A stretch of 45,527 bases of DNA from Bacteroidales bacterium (lineage in GTDB: Bacteria; Bacteroidota; Bacteroidia; Bacteroidales; VadinHA17). Under the pieces are notes generated by a model. The model was not told the DNA's origin, did no database searches, and saw only the letters and a list, made by a program, of their open reading frames with translations. Positions 16,438 through 28,006 of this stretch are shown here, piece by piece. The stretch is taken from NCBI GenBank assembly GCA_027028505.1, contig JALVJE010000015.1, positions 1-45,527 of the forward strand, written 5' to 3'. Within the stretch, counting starts at the first letter, position 1; each line of letters begins with the position of its first letter. The position numbers and the translations under genes are program-made.

Positions 16438-18303
16438 ATGGAAAGAATGATCACTAAAGAAAAAAAGATGAAAATACCTCTCAGGAGCAATACGACGACG
16501 CAGGGGCGCATCATGGCAGGAGCACGTAGTCTCTGGCGTGCCGACGGCATGAAAGAGTTTCATTTCGGGCGTCCTGTCTTTGCCATTGTCAACTCTTTCT
16601 CCCAGTTCGTGCCGGGTCATGTGCATCTGCATGAGATCGGCCAGGAGTTGAAGAAGAAGATCGAGGCGCAGGGTTATTTTGCGGCCGAGTTCAACACCAT
16701 CGCCATTGACGATGGCATTGCCATGGGGCACCAGGGGATGCTTTACTCTCTGCCTTCACGCGATCTCATCGCCGACAGTGTGGAGTATGTTGTCAATGCC
16801 CACATGGCCGATGCGATGATCTGCATCTCCAACTGCGACAAGATCACGCCGGGGATGATGATGGCGGCCATGCGTCTGAACATACCCACCATCTTTGTCT
16901 CGGGCGGTCCCATGGAGGCCGGTGTTGTAGGCAACAAACAGCTCGACCTCATCGACGCTATGGTGATGGCCGGCGACCCCAGTGTGCCGGATGAGGAGTT
17001 GCTGGAGGTGGAGCAGCATGCCTGTCCCACCTGTGGCTCCTGCTCGGGGATGTTCACGGCCAATTCCATGAACTGTCTGGCCGAGGCATTGGGTGTGGCC
17101 CTTCCCGGCAACGGCACTATCGTGGCCACGCACCGGAACCGCAGGCTCCTCTTCGACAAGGCTGTCGATCTCATCATCGAGAACACGAACCGTTATTACG
17201 GCGAGGGGGACACCTCGGTGCTGCCCCGCAGTATTGCCACGCGTGAGGCTTTCCTCAACGCCATGACGCTGGACATCGCCATGGGCGGCTCCACGAATAC
17301 GGTGCTGCACCTGCTGGCCATCGCCCATGAGGCCGGCGTCGACTTCACCATGAAAGATATTGACGACCTCTCCCGTCGCACACCCAACCTCTGCAAGGTA
17401 GCGCCCAGCTCGCACTATCACGTGCAGGATGTGAACCGCGCCGGCGGCATCCTCTCCATCCTGGGAGAGCTGGACCGCCATGGTCTCATCGACCCGGAGG
17501 TAAAACGCGTCGATTATCCCCGTCTGGAAGATGCCCTGAACGACTATGACATCATGCGGCCTACCGTCAAGCAGGAGGCGAAAAAGATCTTTGCCAGCGG
17601 TCCGGGAGGCTTTCCCAACCTGGTGATGGCCTCGCAGGACAACTATTTCGACAGCCTCGACACCGACAGGGCCGGCGGCTGTGTGCGTGACTATGACCAT
17701 GCTTACAGCAAGGACGGTGGCCTGGCGGTGCTCTTTGGCAATATCGCCACTGACGGATGTATCGTCAAGACGGCCGGCGTCGATCCTTCGCTTTACACTT
17801 TCAGCGGGCGGGCCCGCGTTTACGAATCACAGGAGGCTGCCTGCGATGCGATCCTGGGAGGCGATATCGTCCCGGGCGACGTGGTGGTGATCCGTTATGA
17901 AGGACCCCGCGGCGGGCCGGGAATGCAGGAGATGCTTTATCCCACCTCCTATCTCAAATCCATGAAGCTCGATAAGGAGTGTGCCCTGATCACCGACGGG
18001 CGTTTCTCGGGCGGCACCGCCGGTCTGTCGGTGGGCCACATCTCTCCCGAGGCCGCTGCCGGCGGTGAGATCACACTGATCCGCGAGGGCGACACCATTG
18101 ATTTCAATATTCCGGAACGTTCCATCCAACTGCGTATCTCCGACGAGGAGATGGCCTCGCGCAGGAAAGAGGAGGAGGCCAAAGGCCGTAAAGCCTGGAA
18201 GCCTGCTACGCGTGACCGCAGGATACCCGTCTCGCTCAGGGCTTATGCTTCGCTGGTCACCTCCGCCGATAAAGGAGCTGTCCGACAGGTAACCGAAGAT
18301 TAA
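16438..18303 (+). CDS. ilvD: Dihydroxy-acid dehydratase (start may be 16468, [14 protein letters not shown])
   Basis: [66 protein letters not shown]. Confidence 0.97.
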   Translation: MERMITKEKKMKIPLRSNTTTQGRIMAGARSLWRADGMKEFHFGRPVFAIVNSFSQFVPGHVHLHEIGQELKKKIEAQGYFAAEFNTIAIDDGIAMGHQGMLYSLPSRDLIADSVEYVVNAHMADAMICISNCDKITPGMMMAAMRLNIPTIFVSGGPMEAGVVGNKQLDLIDAMVMAGDPSVPDEELLEVEQHACPTCGSCSGMFTANSMNCLAEALGVALPGNGTIVATHRNRRLLFDKAVDLIIENTNRYYGEGDTSVLPRSIATREAFLNAMTLDIAMGGSTNTVLHLLAIAHEAGVDFTMKDIDDLSRRTPNLCKVAPSSHYHVQDVNRAGGILSILGELDRHGLIDPEVKRVDYPRLEDALNDYDIMRPTVKQEAKKIFASGPGGFPNLVMASQDNYFDSLDTDRAGGCVRDYDHAYSKDGGLAVLFGNIATDGCIVKTAGVDPSLYTFSGRARVYESQEAACDAILGGDIVPGDVVVIRYEGPRGGPGMQEMLYPTSYLKSMKLDKECALITDGRFSGGTAGLSVGHISPEAAAGGEITLIREGDTIDFNIPERSIQLRISDEEMASRRKEEEAKGRKAWKPATRDRRIPVSLRAYASLVTSADKGAVRQVTED

Positions 18304-18328
18304 GATCACTGTCAAACCTTAATACCCT

Positions 18329-20062
18329 ATGGAAAAGAAAGCAAAGAAGTTCATCAAAGAGATCCCGGCGCCGGGGACAGAGGTCACCGGCTCGGAGGCG
18401 CTTATCCTCGCATTAATGGAAGAGGGTACCGACACCATGTTCGGTTATCCCGGCGGAGCGATCATGCCTGTGTATGATGCTCTGTTCGATTACCGGGACC
18501 GGCTGCATCATGTGCTGGTGCGTCATGAGCAGGGGGCTGCCCATGCTGCCGAGAGTTACGCCAAGATCCTGGGGAAGACCGGCGTGGTCATGGTCACCTC
18601 AGGTCCCGGCGCCACCAACCTGATCACAGGCCTGGCCAATGCCATGGTCGACTCGGTGCCGATGGTTGCCTTCTCGGGGCAGGTACCCTCGGGACTACTG
18701 GGAACGGACGCTTTCCAGGAGACCGACGTGATGGGCATCACCATGCCGGTGACCAAGTGGAACTATCAGATCACCAAAGCCGAAGAGATCCCCGAGATCG
18801 TGGCGCAGGCTTTTTACATTGCCTCCACAGGCCGTCCCGGACCGGTGATGATCGACATCACCAAAGACGCTCAGTTTGGCAAGCTGAAATGGCACTACGA
18901 GAGATGTACGAAAATAAGAAGCTATTTCCCTTACCCCAAAGTGAATAAGGAAAAGGTGGAGGAAGCCGCTCATCTGATCAACAAATCCAAGAAACCTTTG
19001 CTGATAGCAGGCCAGGGCGTGCTGATCAGCAATGCCACCGACGAGCTGATGGAGCTGGTCACCCGGGCCGACATCCCGGTCACCACGACCCTGCTGGGTA
19101 TCTCCTCTTTCCCCGGCGATCATCCTCTCAACGTGGGTATGCCCGGAATGCATGGCAACATGGCACCCAATATCAAGACCAACGAGTGTGACCTGCTCAT
19201 CGCCGTGGGTATGCGTTTTGACGACCGCATCACCGGCAAGCTGGATGAGTATGCTCCGCAGGCTAAGATCATACATATCGAGATCGACCAGGCCGAGATC
19301 GACAAGAACGTCAAGACCGATGTGGCCATTGTAGCAGATGCTAAGGAGGCCCTGCAGGGACTGCTGACCATGGTCAAGGAGAACGATCACAAAGAGTGGG
19401 TAGAATCCTTTGCCAAAGAGTTTGAGCATGAATATGATCATGTGATCAAGCCGGCACGGGAAGCCAAAGGTGATGATATCAAGATGGATGAGGTTGTCCA
19501 CATGATCTCGGAGAAAACGAAGGGCGAGGCCGTGGTGGTCACGGATGTGGGACAGCACCAGATGGTGGTAGCCCGCAACTACCGTTTCCGCAAAGCCCGC
19601 AGCTTTGTCACCTCGGGCGGTCTGGGCACCATGGGCTTCGGGCTGCCGGCAGGAGTAGGCGCCAAGGTAGCCAGCCCCGACAGGACCGTCATCGCTTTTA
19701 CCGGCGACGGGGGGTTCCAAATGACCATACAGGAACTCGGCACCATCGCCCAGCATAAGCTGCCGCTGAAGATGGTGCTGCTCAACAACTCTTTCCTGGG
19801 CATGGTGCGCCAGTGGCAGGACATGTTCTTTGACAAACGTTATTCTTTCACCGAACTGGCCAATCCTGAATTTACCAAAGTGGCCGAGGGCTACGGTATC
19901 CCCGGACAGCGTGTCGATAAACGTGAAGACCTGGAAAAAGCCGTGGATGCCCTGCTGGCCAGCGAAGGACCTTATCTGCTCGAAGTGAAGGTCATGAAAG
20001 AACAGAATGTATATCCCATGGTTCCGGCAGGCGCTTCCGTCTCCAACATGGTAACCCAATAA
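18329..20062 (+). CDS. ilvB: Acetolactate synthase large subunit
   Basis: GYPGGAIMPVYDAL, RHEQGAAHAAESYA, VTSGPGATNLITG, TPP motif GDGGFQMTIQELGTIAQ. Confidence 0.97.
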   Translation: MEKKAKKFIKEIPAPGTEVTGSEALILALMEEGTDTMFGYPGGAIMPVYDALFDYRDRLHHVLVRHEQGAAHAAESYAKILGKTGVVMVTSGPGATNLITGLANAMVDSVPMVAFSGQVPSGLLGTDAFQETDVMGITMPVTKWNYQITKAEEIPEIVAQAFYIASTGRPGPVMIDITKDAQFGKLKWHYERCTKIRSYFPYPKVNKEKVEEAAHLINKSKKPLLIAGQGVLISNATDELMELVTRADIPVTTTLLGISSFPGDHPLNVGMPGMHGNMAPNIKTNECDLLIAVGMRFDDRITGKLDEYAPQAKIIHIEIDQAEIDKNVKTDVAIVADAKEALQGLLTMVKENDHKEWVESFAKEFEHEYDHVIKPAREAKGDDIKMDEVVHMISEKTKGEAVVVTDVGQHQMVVARNYRFRKARSFVTSGGLGTMGFGLPAGVGAKVASPDRTVIAFTGDGGFQMTIQELGTIAQHKLPLKMVLLNNSFLGMVRQWQDMFFDKRYSFTELANPEFTKVAEGYGIPGQRVDKREDLEKAVDALLASEGPYLLEVKVMKEQNVYPMVPAGASVSNMVTQ

Positions 20063-20074
20063 AAAGATACGATC

Positions 20075-20629
20075 ATGGAAAAAGTTGAAGAATTCACCAT
20101 AAAAGTATACAGTGAGAACCACATCGGTCTGCTGAACAGGCTCACGATCCTCTTTACCCGACGCAAGGTCAACATCGAGAGTCTTACCACCTCGGAATAC
20201 CATATTCCGGGGGTACACTCTTTCACCATCGTCATCAACACCACCGAGAGCATGGTGCGTAAGATCACGCAGCAGGCCGAGAAGCTGGTAGATGTGCTGA
20301 AGGCATTCTACTACCGCACCGACGACATCCATTACCAGGAGATCGCCCTGTACAAAGTCCCTACGGAAGCTCTAACGGCGACCAACGAGATCGAAAAACT
20401 GGTGCGGCGTTATAATGCCCGCATCCTGGAGGTCACACCCGAATATACGGTGATCGAGAAGACCGGTCACAAAGAGGAGACCCAGGAGCTGCTGGACAAG
20501 CTGCAGCCTTTTGGCCTGCTTGAGTTCGTACGCTCCGGGCGCGTGGCCATCACCAAGCCGATGAAAGAGCTGGCCACACATCTCCGGGAGAAGGAAGATG
20601 CTACCCATTTTGTACAGAACGGAAATTAA
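20075..20629 (+). CDS. ilvN: Acetolactate synthase small (ACT) subunit
   Basis: N-terminal ACT domain KVYSENHIGLLNRLTILFTRRKVNIESLT; position between ilvB and ilvC. Confidence 0.93.
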   Translation: MEKVEEFTIKVYSENHIGLLNRLTILFTRRKVNIESLTTSEYHIPGVHSFTIVINTTESMVRKITQQAEKLVDVLKAFYYRTDDIHYQEIALYKVPTEALTATNEIEKLVRRYNARILEVTPEYTVIEKTGHKEETQELLDKLQPFGLLEFVRSGRVAITKPMKELATHLREKEDATHFVQNGN

Positions 20630-20668
20630 AACATTATTTACCTTATTAAAATTAAAACCAAATTAATC

Positions 20669-21718
20669 ATGGCAAAGATCAATTTCGGAGGAGTTCTTGA
20701 GAACGTTGTTACACGAGAAGAATTTCCCATATCCAAAGCACAGGAAGTATTAAAGAACGAAACCGTCGCCGTCATAGGTTACGGTGTGCAGGGGCCGGCA
20801 CAATCTCTCAACATGAGAGACAACGGCATCAACGTTATTGTGGGGCAGGCGCCCGAGTTCAAAGAGGACTGGGACAAGGCCGTGCGTGACGGATGGGTGC
20901 CGGGAGAGACCTTGTTTCCCATTGAAGAAGCTGCAGAAAAAGCCACCATCATACAGTATCTCGTTTCGGATGCTGCCCAGCGTGCTATCTGGCCCATCCT
21001 GAAACCTCATCTCAAGGAAGGTGATGCGCTTTACTTCTCTCATGGTTTTTCGATCACCTTCAAGGAGCAGACGGGTGTCATCCCGCCGGAGAACATCGAT
21101 GTGATCCTGGTGGCGCCCAAAGGTTCGGGCACGAGTGTGCGGGCCAATTTTCTGGCCGGCGCCGGCATCAACTCCAGTTATGCTGTTTTCCAGGACTATA
21201 CCGGACGTGCAGAAGAACGTACCCTGGCCATCGGCATAGCCATAGGCTCCGGTTATCTGTTCCCTACCACTTTCGAAAATGAGGTATACAGCGATCTGAC
21301 GGGCGAAAGAGGTGTGCTCATGGGTGCCCTGGCAGGGATCATGGAAGCCCAGTACAAAGTATTGAGAGAGCATGGCCACAGCCCCAGCGAAGCTTTTAAC
21401 GAGACCGTCGAAGAGCTCACACAGAGTCTCATCCGTCTGGTGGACCAGAACGGCATGGACTGGATGTATGCCAACTGCAGTGCCACGGCCCAGCGGGGTG
21501 CCCTCGACTGGAGGCACCGTTTCAGGGAGGCTGTTCTTCCGGTATTCGAAGATCTTTATCAAAGTGTAAAGAGCGGCAAGGAGACCGAGCGTGTGCTGGA
21601 AGCCACAGGACGCCCCGACTATAAAGAAGCGCTGGAGAAAGAGCTGAAAGAGATGCGTGAGTCGGAACTGTGGCAGGCAGGAGCAGCTGTGAGGGCCCTG
21701 AGGCCGGAGAACCAATAA
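20669..21718 (+). CDS. ilvC: Ketol-acid reductoisomerase
   Basis: VIGYGVQGPAQSLNMRDNG, VAPKGSGTSVR, C-terminal helical domain MDWMYANCSATAQRGALDW. Confidence 0.95.
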   Translation: MAKINFGGVLENVVTREEFPISKAQEVLKNETVAVIGYGVQGPAQSLNMRDNGINVIVGQAPEFKEDWDKAVRDGWVPGETLFPIEEAAEKATIIQYLVSDAAQRAIWPILKPHLKEGDALYFSHGFSITFKEQTGVIPPENIDVILVAPKGSGTSVRANFLAGAGINSSYAVFQDYTGRAEERTLAIGIAIGSGYLFPTTFENEVYSDLTGERGVLMGALAGIMEAQYKVLREHGHSPSEAFNETVEELTQSLIRLVDQNGMDWMYANCSATAQRGALDWRHRFREAVLPVFEDLYQSVKSGKETERVLEATGRPDYKEALEKELKEMRESELWQAGAAVRALRPENQ

Positions 21719-21727
21719 TAACCCGTT

Positions 21728-23224
21728 ATGGACGAAAGAGTATATTTTTTTGATACCACCCTGCGTGACGGAGAACAGGTCCCCGGCTGCCAGCTCAACA
21801 CCGTTGAGAAGATCCAGGTGGCCGAGGCCCTGGAGGCTCTGGGCGTGGACGTCATCGAGGCGGGCTTCCCCATCTCCAGCCCCGGCGATTTCAACTCGGT
21901 GGTGGAGATCTCCAAGGTAGTGACCCGTCCTGTGATCTGTGGCCTGACCCGCGCCATAAAAAAGGATATCGAGGTGGCTGCCGAAGCGCTGAGATATGCC
22001 AAACATCCGCGGATCCACACGGGCATCGGTGTCTCTTACCATCACATCCATTACAAGCTCAATTCCACCCCCGACGAGATCATCAAACGGGCGGTGGATG
22101 CTGTGAAATACGCAAAGAAGTTCGTGGAGGATGTAGAGTTCTATGCCGAGGATGCCGGCCGTGCCGACAATGAGTATCTTGCCCGGGTGGTGGAAGCGGT
22201 CGTAAAAGCCGGTGCCACGGTGATCAACATCCCCGACACCACGGGGTATGCCCTGCCGTGGGAGTTCGGTGAGAAGATCAGGTTCCTGAAGGAGAATGTG
22301 AAAAACATCGACAAGGCGATCATTGCCACGCACTGTCACAACGACCTGGGCATGGCCACGGCCAACACCATCAGCGGTGTGATGAACGGCGCCCGTCAGG
22401 TGGAGGTGACCATCAACGGTATCGGAGAACGTGCCGGCAATACCTCCCTGGAGGAGGTGGCCATGATCCTGAAAAGCCGTTACAAGGACCTGCATTTCAC
22501 CTCAGGGATCAACACGAAGAAGATCTACAAGACGAGCCGGTTGGTATCATCGTTGATGAACATGCCGGTGCAGCCCAACAAAGCCATCGTGGGACGCAAC
22601 GCCTTTGCTCATTCTTCAGGCATCCATCAGGACGGCGTGCTGAAACGGCGGGAGAACTATGAGATCATCAACCCCAGGGATGTGGGCATCAAGGAATCCA
22701 GCATTGTGCTTACGGCCCGCAGCGGCCGCGCTGCCCTGAAACACCGTCTGGAAGTGCTGGGGTTCAAGCCGGACAAAAAACAGCTCGACGGCATCTACCA
22801 GAAATTCCTGGAGCTGGCAGACCGGAAGAAAGAGATCAAGGACGACGATCTGGAAGTGCTCATGGGCACCTTCAAGAAAGAGGACCGCAACATTCGTCTG
22901 CTCTCGCTGCAGGTGATCGCCGGCAAGTCGGCCATCCCCACCGCCACCGTGCGTGTGGACATCAACGGCGAGGAGTTCACCTCCACCGCCACAGGCAACG
23001 GGCCTATCGACGCCGCTTTCTCGGCCGTCAAGATGCTTATCAAGCGTAAGGTAACCCTGGAAGAATTCCTCATCCAGGCCATCACACGCGGCAGCGACGA
23101 CCTGGGCAAGGTGCATGTGGAGATAGAGAACCGCGGACAAAGTTACTACGGATTCTCGGCCAACACGGATATCATCACCGCTTCGGTGGAGGCTTTCCTG
23201 GATGCTATCAGCAAGGTGATCTGA
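21728..23224 (+). CDS. leuA: 2-isopropylmalate synthase
   Basis: [40 protein letters not shown]-terminal allosteric domain. Confidence 0.95.
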   Translation: MDERVYFFDTTLRDGEQVPGCQLNTVEKIQVAEALEALGVDVIEAGFPISSPGDFNSVVEISKVVTRPVICGLTRAIKKDIEVAAEALRYAKHPRIHTGIGVSYHHIHYKLNSTPDEIIKRAVDAVKYAKKFVEDVEFYAEDAGRADNEYLARVVEAVVKAGATVINIPDTTGYALPWEFGEKIRFLKENVKNIDKAIIATHCHNDLGMATANTISGVMNGARQVEVTINGIGERAGNTSLEEVAMILKSRYKDLHFTSGINTKKIYKTSRLVSSLMNMPVQPNKAIVGRNAFAHSSGIHQDGVLKRRENYEIINPRDVGIKESSIVLTARSGRAALKHRLEVLGFKPDKKQLDGIYQKFLELADRKKEIKDDDLEVLMGTFKKEDRNIRLLSLQVIAGKSAIPTATVRVDINGEEFTSTATGNGPIDAAFSAVKMLIKRKVTLEEFLIQAITRGSDDLGKVHVEIENRGQSYYGFSANTDIITASVEAFLDAISKVI

Positions 23225-23254
23225 AAATGTAAAACCTGAAAAAAGAACGATCTT

Positions 23255-24652
23255 TTGGAACCCAAGACATTATTTGACAAGATATGGGATGCCCATGTGG
23301 TAGATCACATACCCGACGGCCCCGACGTATTGTATATCGACCGTCATCTGATCCACGAGGTGACCAGTCCCCAGGCTTTTGCCGGCATCGAGCGGCGGGG
23401 CGTACCGGTTTTCCGTCCGGAGCGTACGGTGGCCACGGCCGACCACAACGTGCCGACGAAAGACCAGCACCTGCCCATCCGTGAGGAGCTCTCACGGCTC
23501 CAGGTAGAGAAGCTGGAGGAGAACTGTCAGCGGCACGGCATCACCCTGTACGGGCTGGGACACCCCTACCAGGGCATCGTACATGTCATAGGACCCGAGC
23601 TGGGGCTTACCCAGCCGGGGATGACCATAGTATGCGGGGACAGTCACACCTCCACGCACGGAGCCTTCGGGAGCATCGCTTTCGGCATCGGCACCAGCGA
23701 GGTGGAGATGGTGCTGGCCACGCAATGCATCCTGCAGCCGAAGCCCAAAAAGATGCGTATCAACGTGGAGGGGACCCTGGGCAAAGGGGTCACCGCCAAG
23801 GATATCATCCTGTATATCATCTCGCAGATCTCCACGTCGGGGGGAACGGGATACTTCATCGAGTATGCCGGCAGCGCCATCCGTTCGCTGAGCATGGAAG
23901 GACGCATGACCCTATGCAATATGAGCATCGAGATGGGTGCCCGCGGCGGCCTTATCGCCCCTGACGAGAAGACCATTGAGTATGTGCGGGGTCGTGAGTT
24001 CGCCCCCCAGGGAGAAGATTTTGATCGCCTGGCAGAGGAGTGGCTGGCCCTGGCTACCGATGAGGGCGCTGTCTTTGACAAAGAGATCACCTATGACGCT
24101 GCCGATATAGAGCCGATGATCACTTACGGCACCAACCCGGGGATGGGCATAGGCATCACGGGTACCATTCCGGAGCCGGAGGGCAGCGAGGCCGAGCAGG
24201 CTTCCTTCATCAAGGCGCTGGATTATATGGCTTTCAAGCCGGGAGAGCCCATGCTGGGCAAGCCTGTCGATTATGTTTTCCTGGGTAGCTGCACCAACGG
24301 CCGCATCGAGGACCTGCGGGCTTTCACGCAGATGGTCCGGGGTCATAAGAAAGCGGATCATGTGACGGCCTGGATCGTCCCCGGCTCGCATCAGGTGGAA
24401 CGCCAGGCACGTGAGGAGGGGCTGGACAGGATCCTGGAAGAGTCGGGCTTTGAGCTGCGGCAGCCCGGCTGCTCGGCCTGTCTGGCGATGAACGACGATA
24501 AGATCCCGGCAGGCAAGTACAGTGTCTCCACCTCGAACCGCAACTTCGAGGGACGCCAGGGGCCGGGGGCCCGCACCATGCTGGCCAGCCCACTGACCGC
24601 CGCCGCGGCAGCCATCACCGGCCGCATCACCGACCCACGTGAGTTTTTTTAA
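23255..24652 (+). CDS. leuC: 3-isopropylmalate dehydratase large subunit (TTG start)
   Basis: [66 protein letters not shown]. Confidence 0.95.
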   Translation: MEPKTLFDKIWDAHVVDHIPDGPDVLYIDRHLIHEVTSPQAFAGIERRGVPVFRPERTVATADHNVPTKDQHLPIREELSRLQVEKLEENCQRHGITLYGLGHPYQGIVHVIGPELGLTQPGMTIVCGDSHTSTHGAFGSIAFGIGTSEVEMVLATQCILQPKPKKMRINVEGTLGKGVTAKDIILYIISQISTSGGTGYFIEYAGSAIRSLSMEGRMTLCNMSIEMGARGGLIAPDEKTIEYVRGREFAPQGEDFDRLAEEWLALATDEGAVFDKEITYDAADIEPMITYGTNPGMGIGITGTIPEPEGSEAEQASFIKALDYMAFKPGEPMLGKPVDYVFLGSCTNGRIEDLRAFTQMVRGHKKADHVTAWIVPGSHQVERQAREEGLDRILEESGFELRQPGCSACLAMNDDKIPAGKYSVSTSNRNFEGRQGPGARTMLASPLTAAAAAITGRITDPREFF

Positions 24653-24669
24653 ACACTAAGTAACCGATC

Positions 24670-25266
24670 ATGCCAAGAGAAAAATTCAACATACTGCGTT
24701 CGCCTTTCGTCCCCCTGCCGGTGGACAATGTGGATACCGACCAGATCATCCCGGCGCGTTTCCTGAAAGCCACCACACGCGAAGGCTTCGGCGACAACCT
24801 GTTCCGCGACTGGCGCTATCTGCCCGACGGCAGCCCCAACCCCGGCTTTGTCCTGAACAAGCCGGAATACGGGGGAAAGATCCTGGTGGCCGGCAAGAAC
24901 TTCGGCTCGGGGTCGAGCCGCGAACATGCCGCCTGGGCCATCTATGATTATGGTTTCCGGGTGGTGATGTCCAGCTTCTTCGCCGACATCTTCCGGAACA
25001 ACGCTCTCAACAACGGTCTGCTGCCCGTGCAGGTAACACCGGATTTCCTGGAGAAGATCTTTACTGCCTCTGAGCAGGACCCGCAGACAGAGCTGGAAGT
25101 GGATCTGCCTGCCCAGACCATCACCTTACTGGCCACAGGGGATCAGGAATCGTTTGATATCAATCCCTATAAGAAAGAGTGTCTGCTTAACGGGTACGAC
25201 GATATCGACTACCTGCTGAGCATTAAGGAAAAGATCATCGCTTTTGAACAACAAAGGAACCAATAA
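24670..25266 (+). CDS. leuD: 3-isopropylmalate dehydratase small subunit
   Basis: [38 protein letters not shown]. Confidence 0.95.
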   Translation: MPREKFNILRSPFVPLPVDNVDTDQIIPARFLKATTREGFGDNLFRDWRYLPDGSPNPGFVLNKPEYGGKILVAGKNFGSGSSREHAAWAIYDYGFRVVMSSFFADIFRNNALNNGLLPVQVTPDFLEKIFTASEQDPQTELEVDLPAQTITLLATGDQESFDINPYKKECLLNGYDDIDYLLSIKEKIIAFEQQRNQ

Positions 25267-25276
25267 CAAGCATACC

Positions 25277-26815
25277 ATGAAAGTGGAGATCATGGACACC
25301 ACGCTCCGTGACGGAGAACAGACGATGGGCATCTCCTTCAGTCCTGTTGAGAAGGAGACCATCGCCAAGTTCCTCCTGGAGGAGGTGCGTGTCGACCGTA
25401 TTGAGATCGCCTCTGCACGGGTCTCTTTCGGCGAAGAGGAGGCTGTGAAACGCATCACCGCGTGGGCTGCCTCCAAAGGATGTCCCGAGAAGATCGAGAT
25501 CCTGGCCTTCATTGACGGGACAGCCTCCATCGACTGGATAGAACGTGCCGGAGGGCGTGTAGCCAACCTGCTCACCAAGGGATCGCTGCGGCATGTGCGC
25601 GAACAGTTGCGCAAAGAACCGGAACAGCATCTGGAAGACATACGCAGGGCCATCCGTTATGCCCGCAGCAAAGGCATGATGGTGAACCTCTATCTGGAAG
25701 ACTGGTCGAACGGCATGATCCACAGCCGCGACTATGTTTTTTTCCTCATGGACGGGCTGAAAGACGAAGAGATCACACGTTTCATGCTGCCCGACACGCT
25801 GGGCATCCTCAACCCGGAGCAGACGGCCTCTTTCTGCCGTATCATGCTGGATCGTTACCCGGACCTGCACTTTGATTTCCATGCCCACAACGACTATGAC
25901 CAGGCGGCAGGCAATGTTTTTATGGCCGTGAAGGAGGGTATCCACGGCGTCCATACCACCGTCAACGGTCTGGGCGAGCGTGCCGGCAATGTGCCGCTGG
26001 CAAGTGTGGCCGTGATCCTCAATGATCATCTCAAGGCAGAGAACAACATCAACGAGTCCATGCTGATCCGGGCCGCCAAGATCGTGGAGACCTTCTCCGG
26101 CATCCGCATCCCCCCCAACAAGCCGGTGGTGGGCGAGAATGTCTTCACCCAGACCTGCGGGGTACATGCCGACGGGGACTCGAAGAACCATCTTTATTAC
26201 AACGATCTGCTGCCCGAACGTTTCGGCCGCAACCGCCAGTATGCACTGGGCAAGACCTCCGGCAAAGCCAATATCCTGAAGAACCTGGAAGAGCTGGGCA
26301 TCGAGCTGGATCCCGAATCGGCCCGCAAGGTGACCGAAAAGGTCATCGAGCTGGGTGACAAGAAAGAGCAGATCACCAAGGAAGACCTGCCCTACATCCT
26401 GGCCGACGTGCTGAACAACTTCTCCAACGACAAGCCGGTACGGGTGATCAACTATTCACTGACCCTCTCGCGGGGGCTCAAGCCCATTGCCAACATCTCC
26501 ATAGAGATCCACGGTAAGATCTACTCAGAGAGCGCTACCGGCGACGGCCAGTACAACGCCTTCATGAACGCCCTGTGGAAGATCTACGACACGCTGGGCA
26601 AGGAACATCCCGTCCTGACCGACTACGTGGTGACGATCCCTCCCGGAGGCAAGACCGACGCCCTGGTGTCGACAACGATCACCTGGAAGATCGGCAATTA
26701 TGAGTTCAAGACCCACGGTCTGGAGGTGGACCAGACCGAGTCGGCCATCAAAGCCACGGAAAAAATGCTCAACATCATAGAGAACGTTAATGTAACAGAA
26801 AAAGAAAAAGTTTGA
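25277..26815 (+). CDS. Second LeuA/CimA-family synthase (citramalate or isopropylmalate synthase)
   Basis: [64 protein letters not shown]-terminal regulatory domain; start ATG 25277 inside ORF 25244..26815. Confidence 0.9.
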   Translation: MKVEIMDTTLRDGEQTMGISFSPVEKETIAKFLLEEVRVDRIEIASARVSFGEEEAVKRITAWAASKGCPEKIEILAFIDGTASIDWIERAGGRVANLLTKGSLRHVREQLRKEPEQHLEDIRRAIRYARSKGMMVNLYLEDWSNGMIHSRDYVFFLMDGLKDEEITRFMLPDTLGILNPEQTASFCRIMLDRYPDLHFDFHAHNDYDQAAGNVFMAVKEGIHGVHTTVNGLGERAGNVPLASVAVILNDHLKAENNINESMLIRAAKIVETFSGIRIPPNKPVVGENVFTQTCGVHADGDSKNHLYYNDLLPERFGRNRQYALGKTSGKANILKNLEELGIELDPESARKVTEKVIELGDKKEQITKEDLPYILADVLNNFSNDKPVRVINYSLTLSRGLKPIANISIEIHGKIYSESATGDGQYNAFMNALWKIYDTLGKEHPVLTDYVVTIPPGGKTDALVSTTITWKIGNYEFKTHGLEVDQTESAIKATEKMLNIIENVNVTEKEKV

Positions 26816-26819
26816 AGAT

Positions 26820-27887
26820 ATGAACTACACCATAGCCACCCTTCCCGGTGACGGCATCGGGCCCGAGATCATGGAACAGGCCGTCGGCGTATTGCAGGCC
26901 GTCGCCGAAAAATACGGACACACTTTCGATTTCCGGTACGGTCATGCCGGTGCCATCGCCATTGACAAAACGGGCGATCCTTTCCCTGATGAGACCTTTC
27001 AACTATGTAAGGAGGCGGATGCCGTGCTTTTCGGAGCCATCGGCGATCCCAAATACGACAATGACCCGAAGGCAAAGGTAAGGCCTGAGCAGGGGCTGCT
27101 GGCCATGCGCAAACAACTGGGGTTGTTCGCCAACATCCGGCCGGTGAGCACCTTCCCTTCCCTGATCGGTAAATCCCCCCTCAGGAAAGAGCTGGTGGAA
27201 GGTGTGGATTTTGTGGTCATCCGTGAGCTGACCGGCGGCAGCTACTTTGGCGAGCCGCGGGGACGCTCCGAGGACGGTACCAAAGCTTTTGAGACCAACA
27301 TTTATTCCAAAGAAGAGATCGTCCGCATCCTGGAGGTGGCCTTCCGCTATGCCGGGGCCCGCAACAAGCGGCTCACCGTGGTGGACAAGGCCAACGTGCT
27401 GGTCACCTCGCGTCTGTGGCGCGAGACGGCCCAGGAGATGTCGAAAGATCATCCGGAGATAGAGGTGGATTACCTTTTTGTGGACAATGCTGCCATGCAG
27501 ATCATCCAGAACCCGGGACGTTTTGATGTAATGGTCACGGAGAACATGTTCGGCGACATCCTCACCGACGAGGCGAGTGTCATCACCGGCTCCATGGGGC
27601 TGCTCCCCTCGGCGTCGGAGGGGCTGCTCACCTCTCTTTTCGAGCCGGTACACGGCTCTTATCCCCAGGCGGCAGGAAAAAACATCGCCAACCCCCTGGC
27701 CATGATCCTCTCGGCAGCGATGATGCTGGAGTCGGGACTGGGATTGCAGGAAGAAGGCGCACTGGTGCGGGAGGCCGTGGACAGGTCGCTCGCCGAAGGC
27801 TACGTAACGGAGGACATCGATCCGGCCCACGCCCGCAGCACATCGGAAGTGGGGAACCGGATCGCCTCGTACATCCGGAAGAAATAA
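26820..27887 (+). CDS. leuB: 3-isopropylmalate dehydrogenase
   Basis: [74 protein letters not shown]. Confidence 0.96.
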   Translation: MNYTIATLPGDGIGPEIMEQAVGVLQAVAEKYGHTFDFRYGHAGAIAIDKTGDPFPDETFQLCKEADAVLFGAIGDPKYDNDPKAKVRPEQGLLAMRKQLGLFANIRPVSTFPSLIGKSPLRKELVEGVDFVVIRELTGGSYFGEPRGRSEDGTKAFETNIYSKEEIVRILEVAFRYAGARNKRLTVVDKANVLVTSRLWRETAQEMSKDHPEIEVDYLFVDNAAMQIIQNPGRFDVMVTENMFGDILTDEASVITGSMGLLPSASEGLLTSLFEPVHGSYPQAAGKNIANPLAMILSAAMMLESGLGLQEEGALVREAVDRSLAEGYVTEDIDPAHARSTSEVGNRIASYIRKK

Positions 27888-28006
27888 AATCTTCCGGGCC
27901 TTACACAGCCAGATCACATGTGGAGAGAGCAGAGAAAACCGGACCACCCCGCCGGAGGGGTAGGATGTGTCCGGCAGTGAGAGCAAGAAAAAAGAAACCT
28001 ATCATT

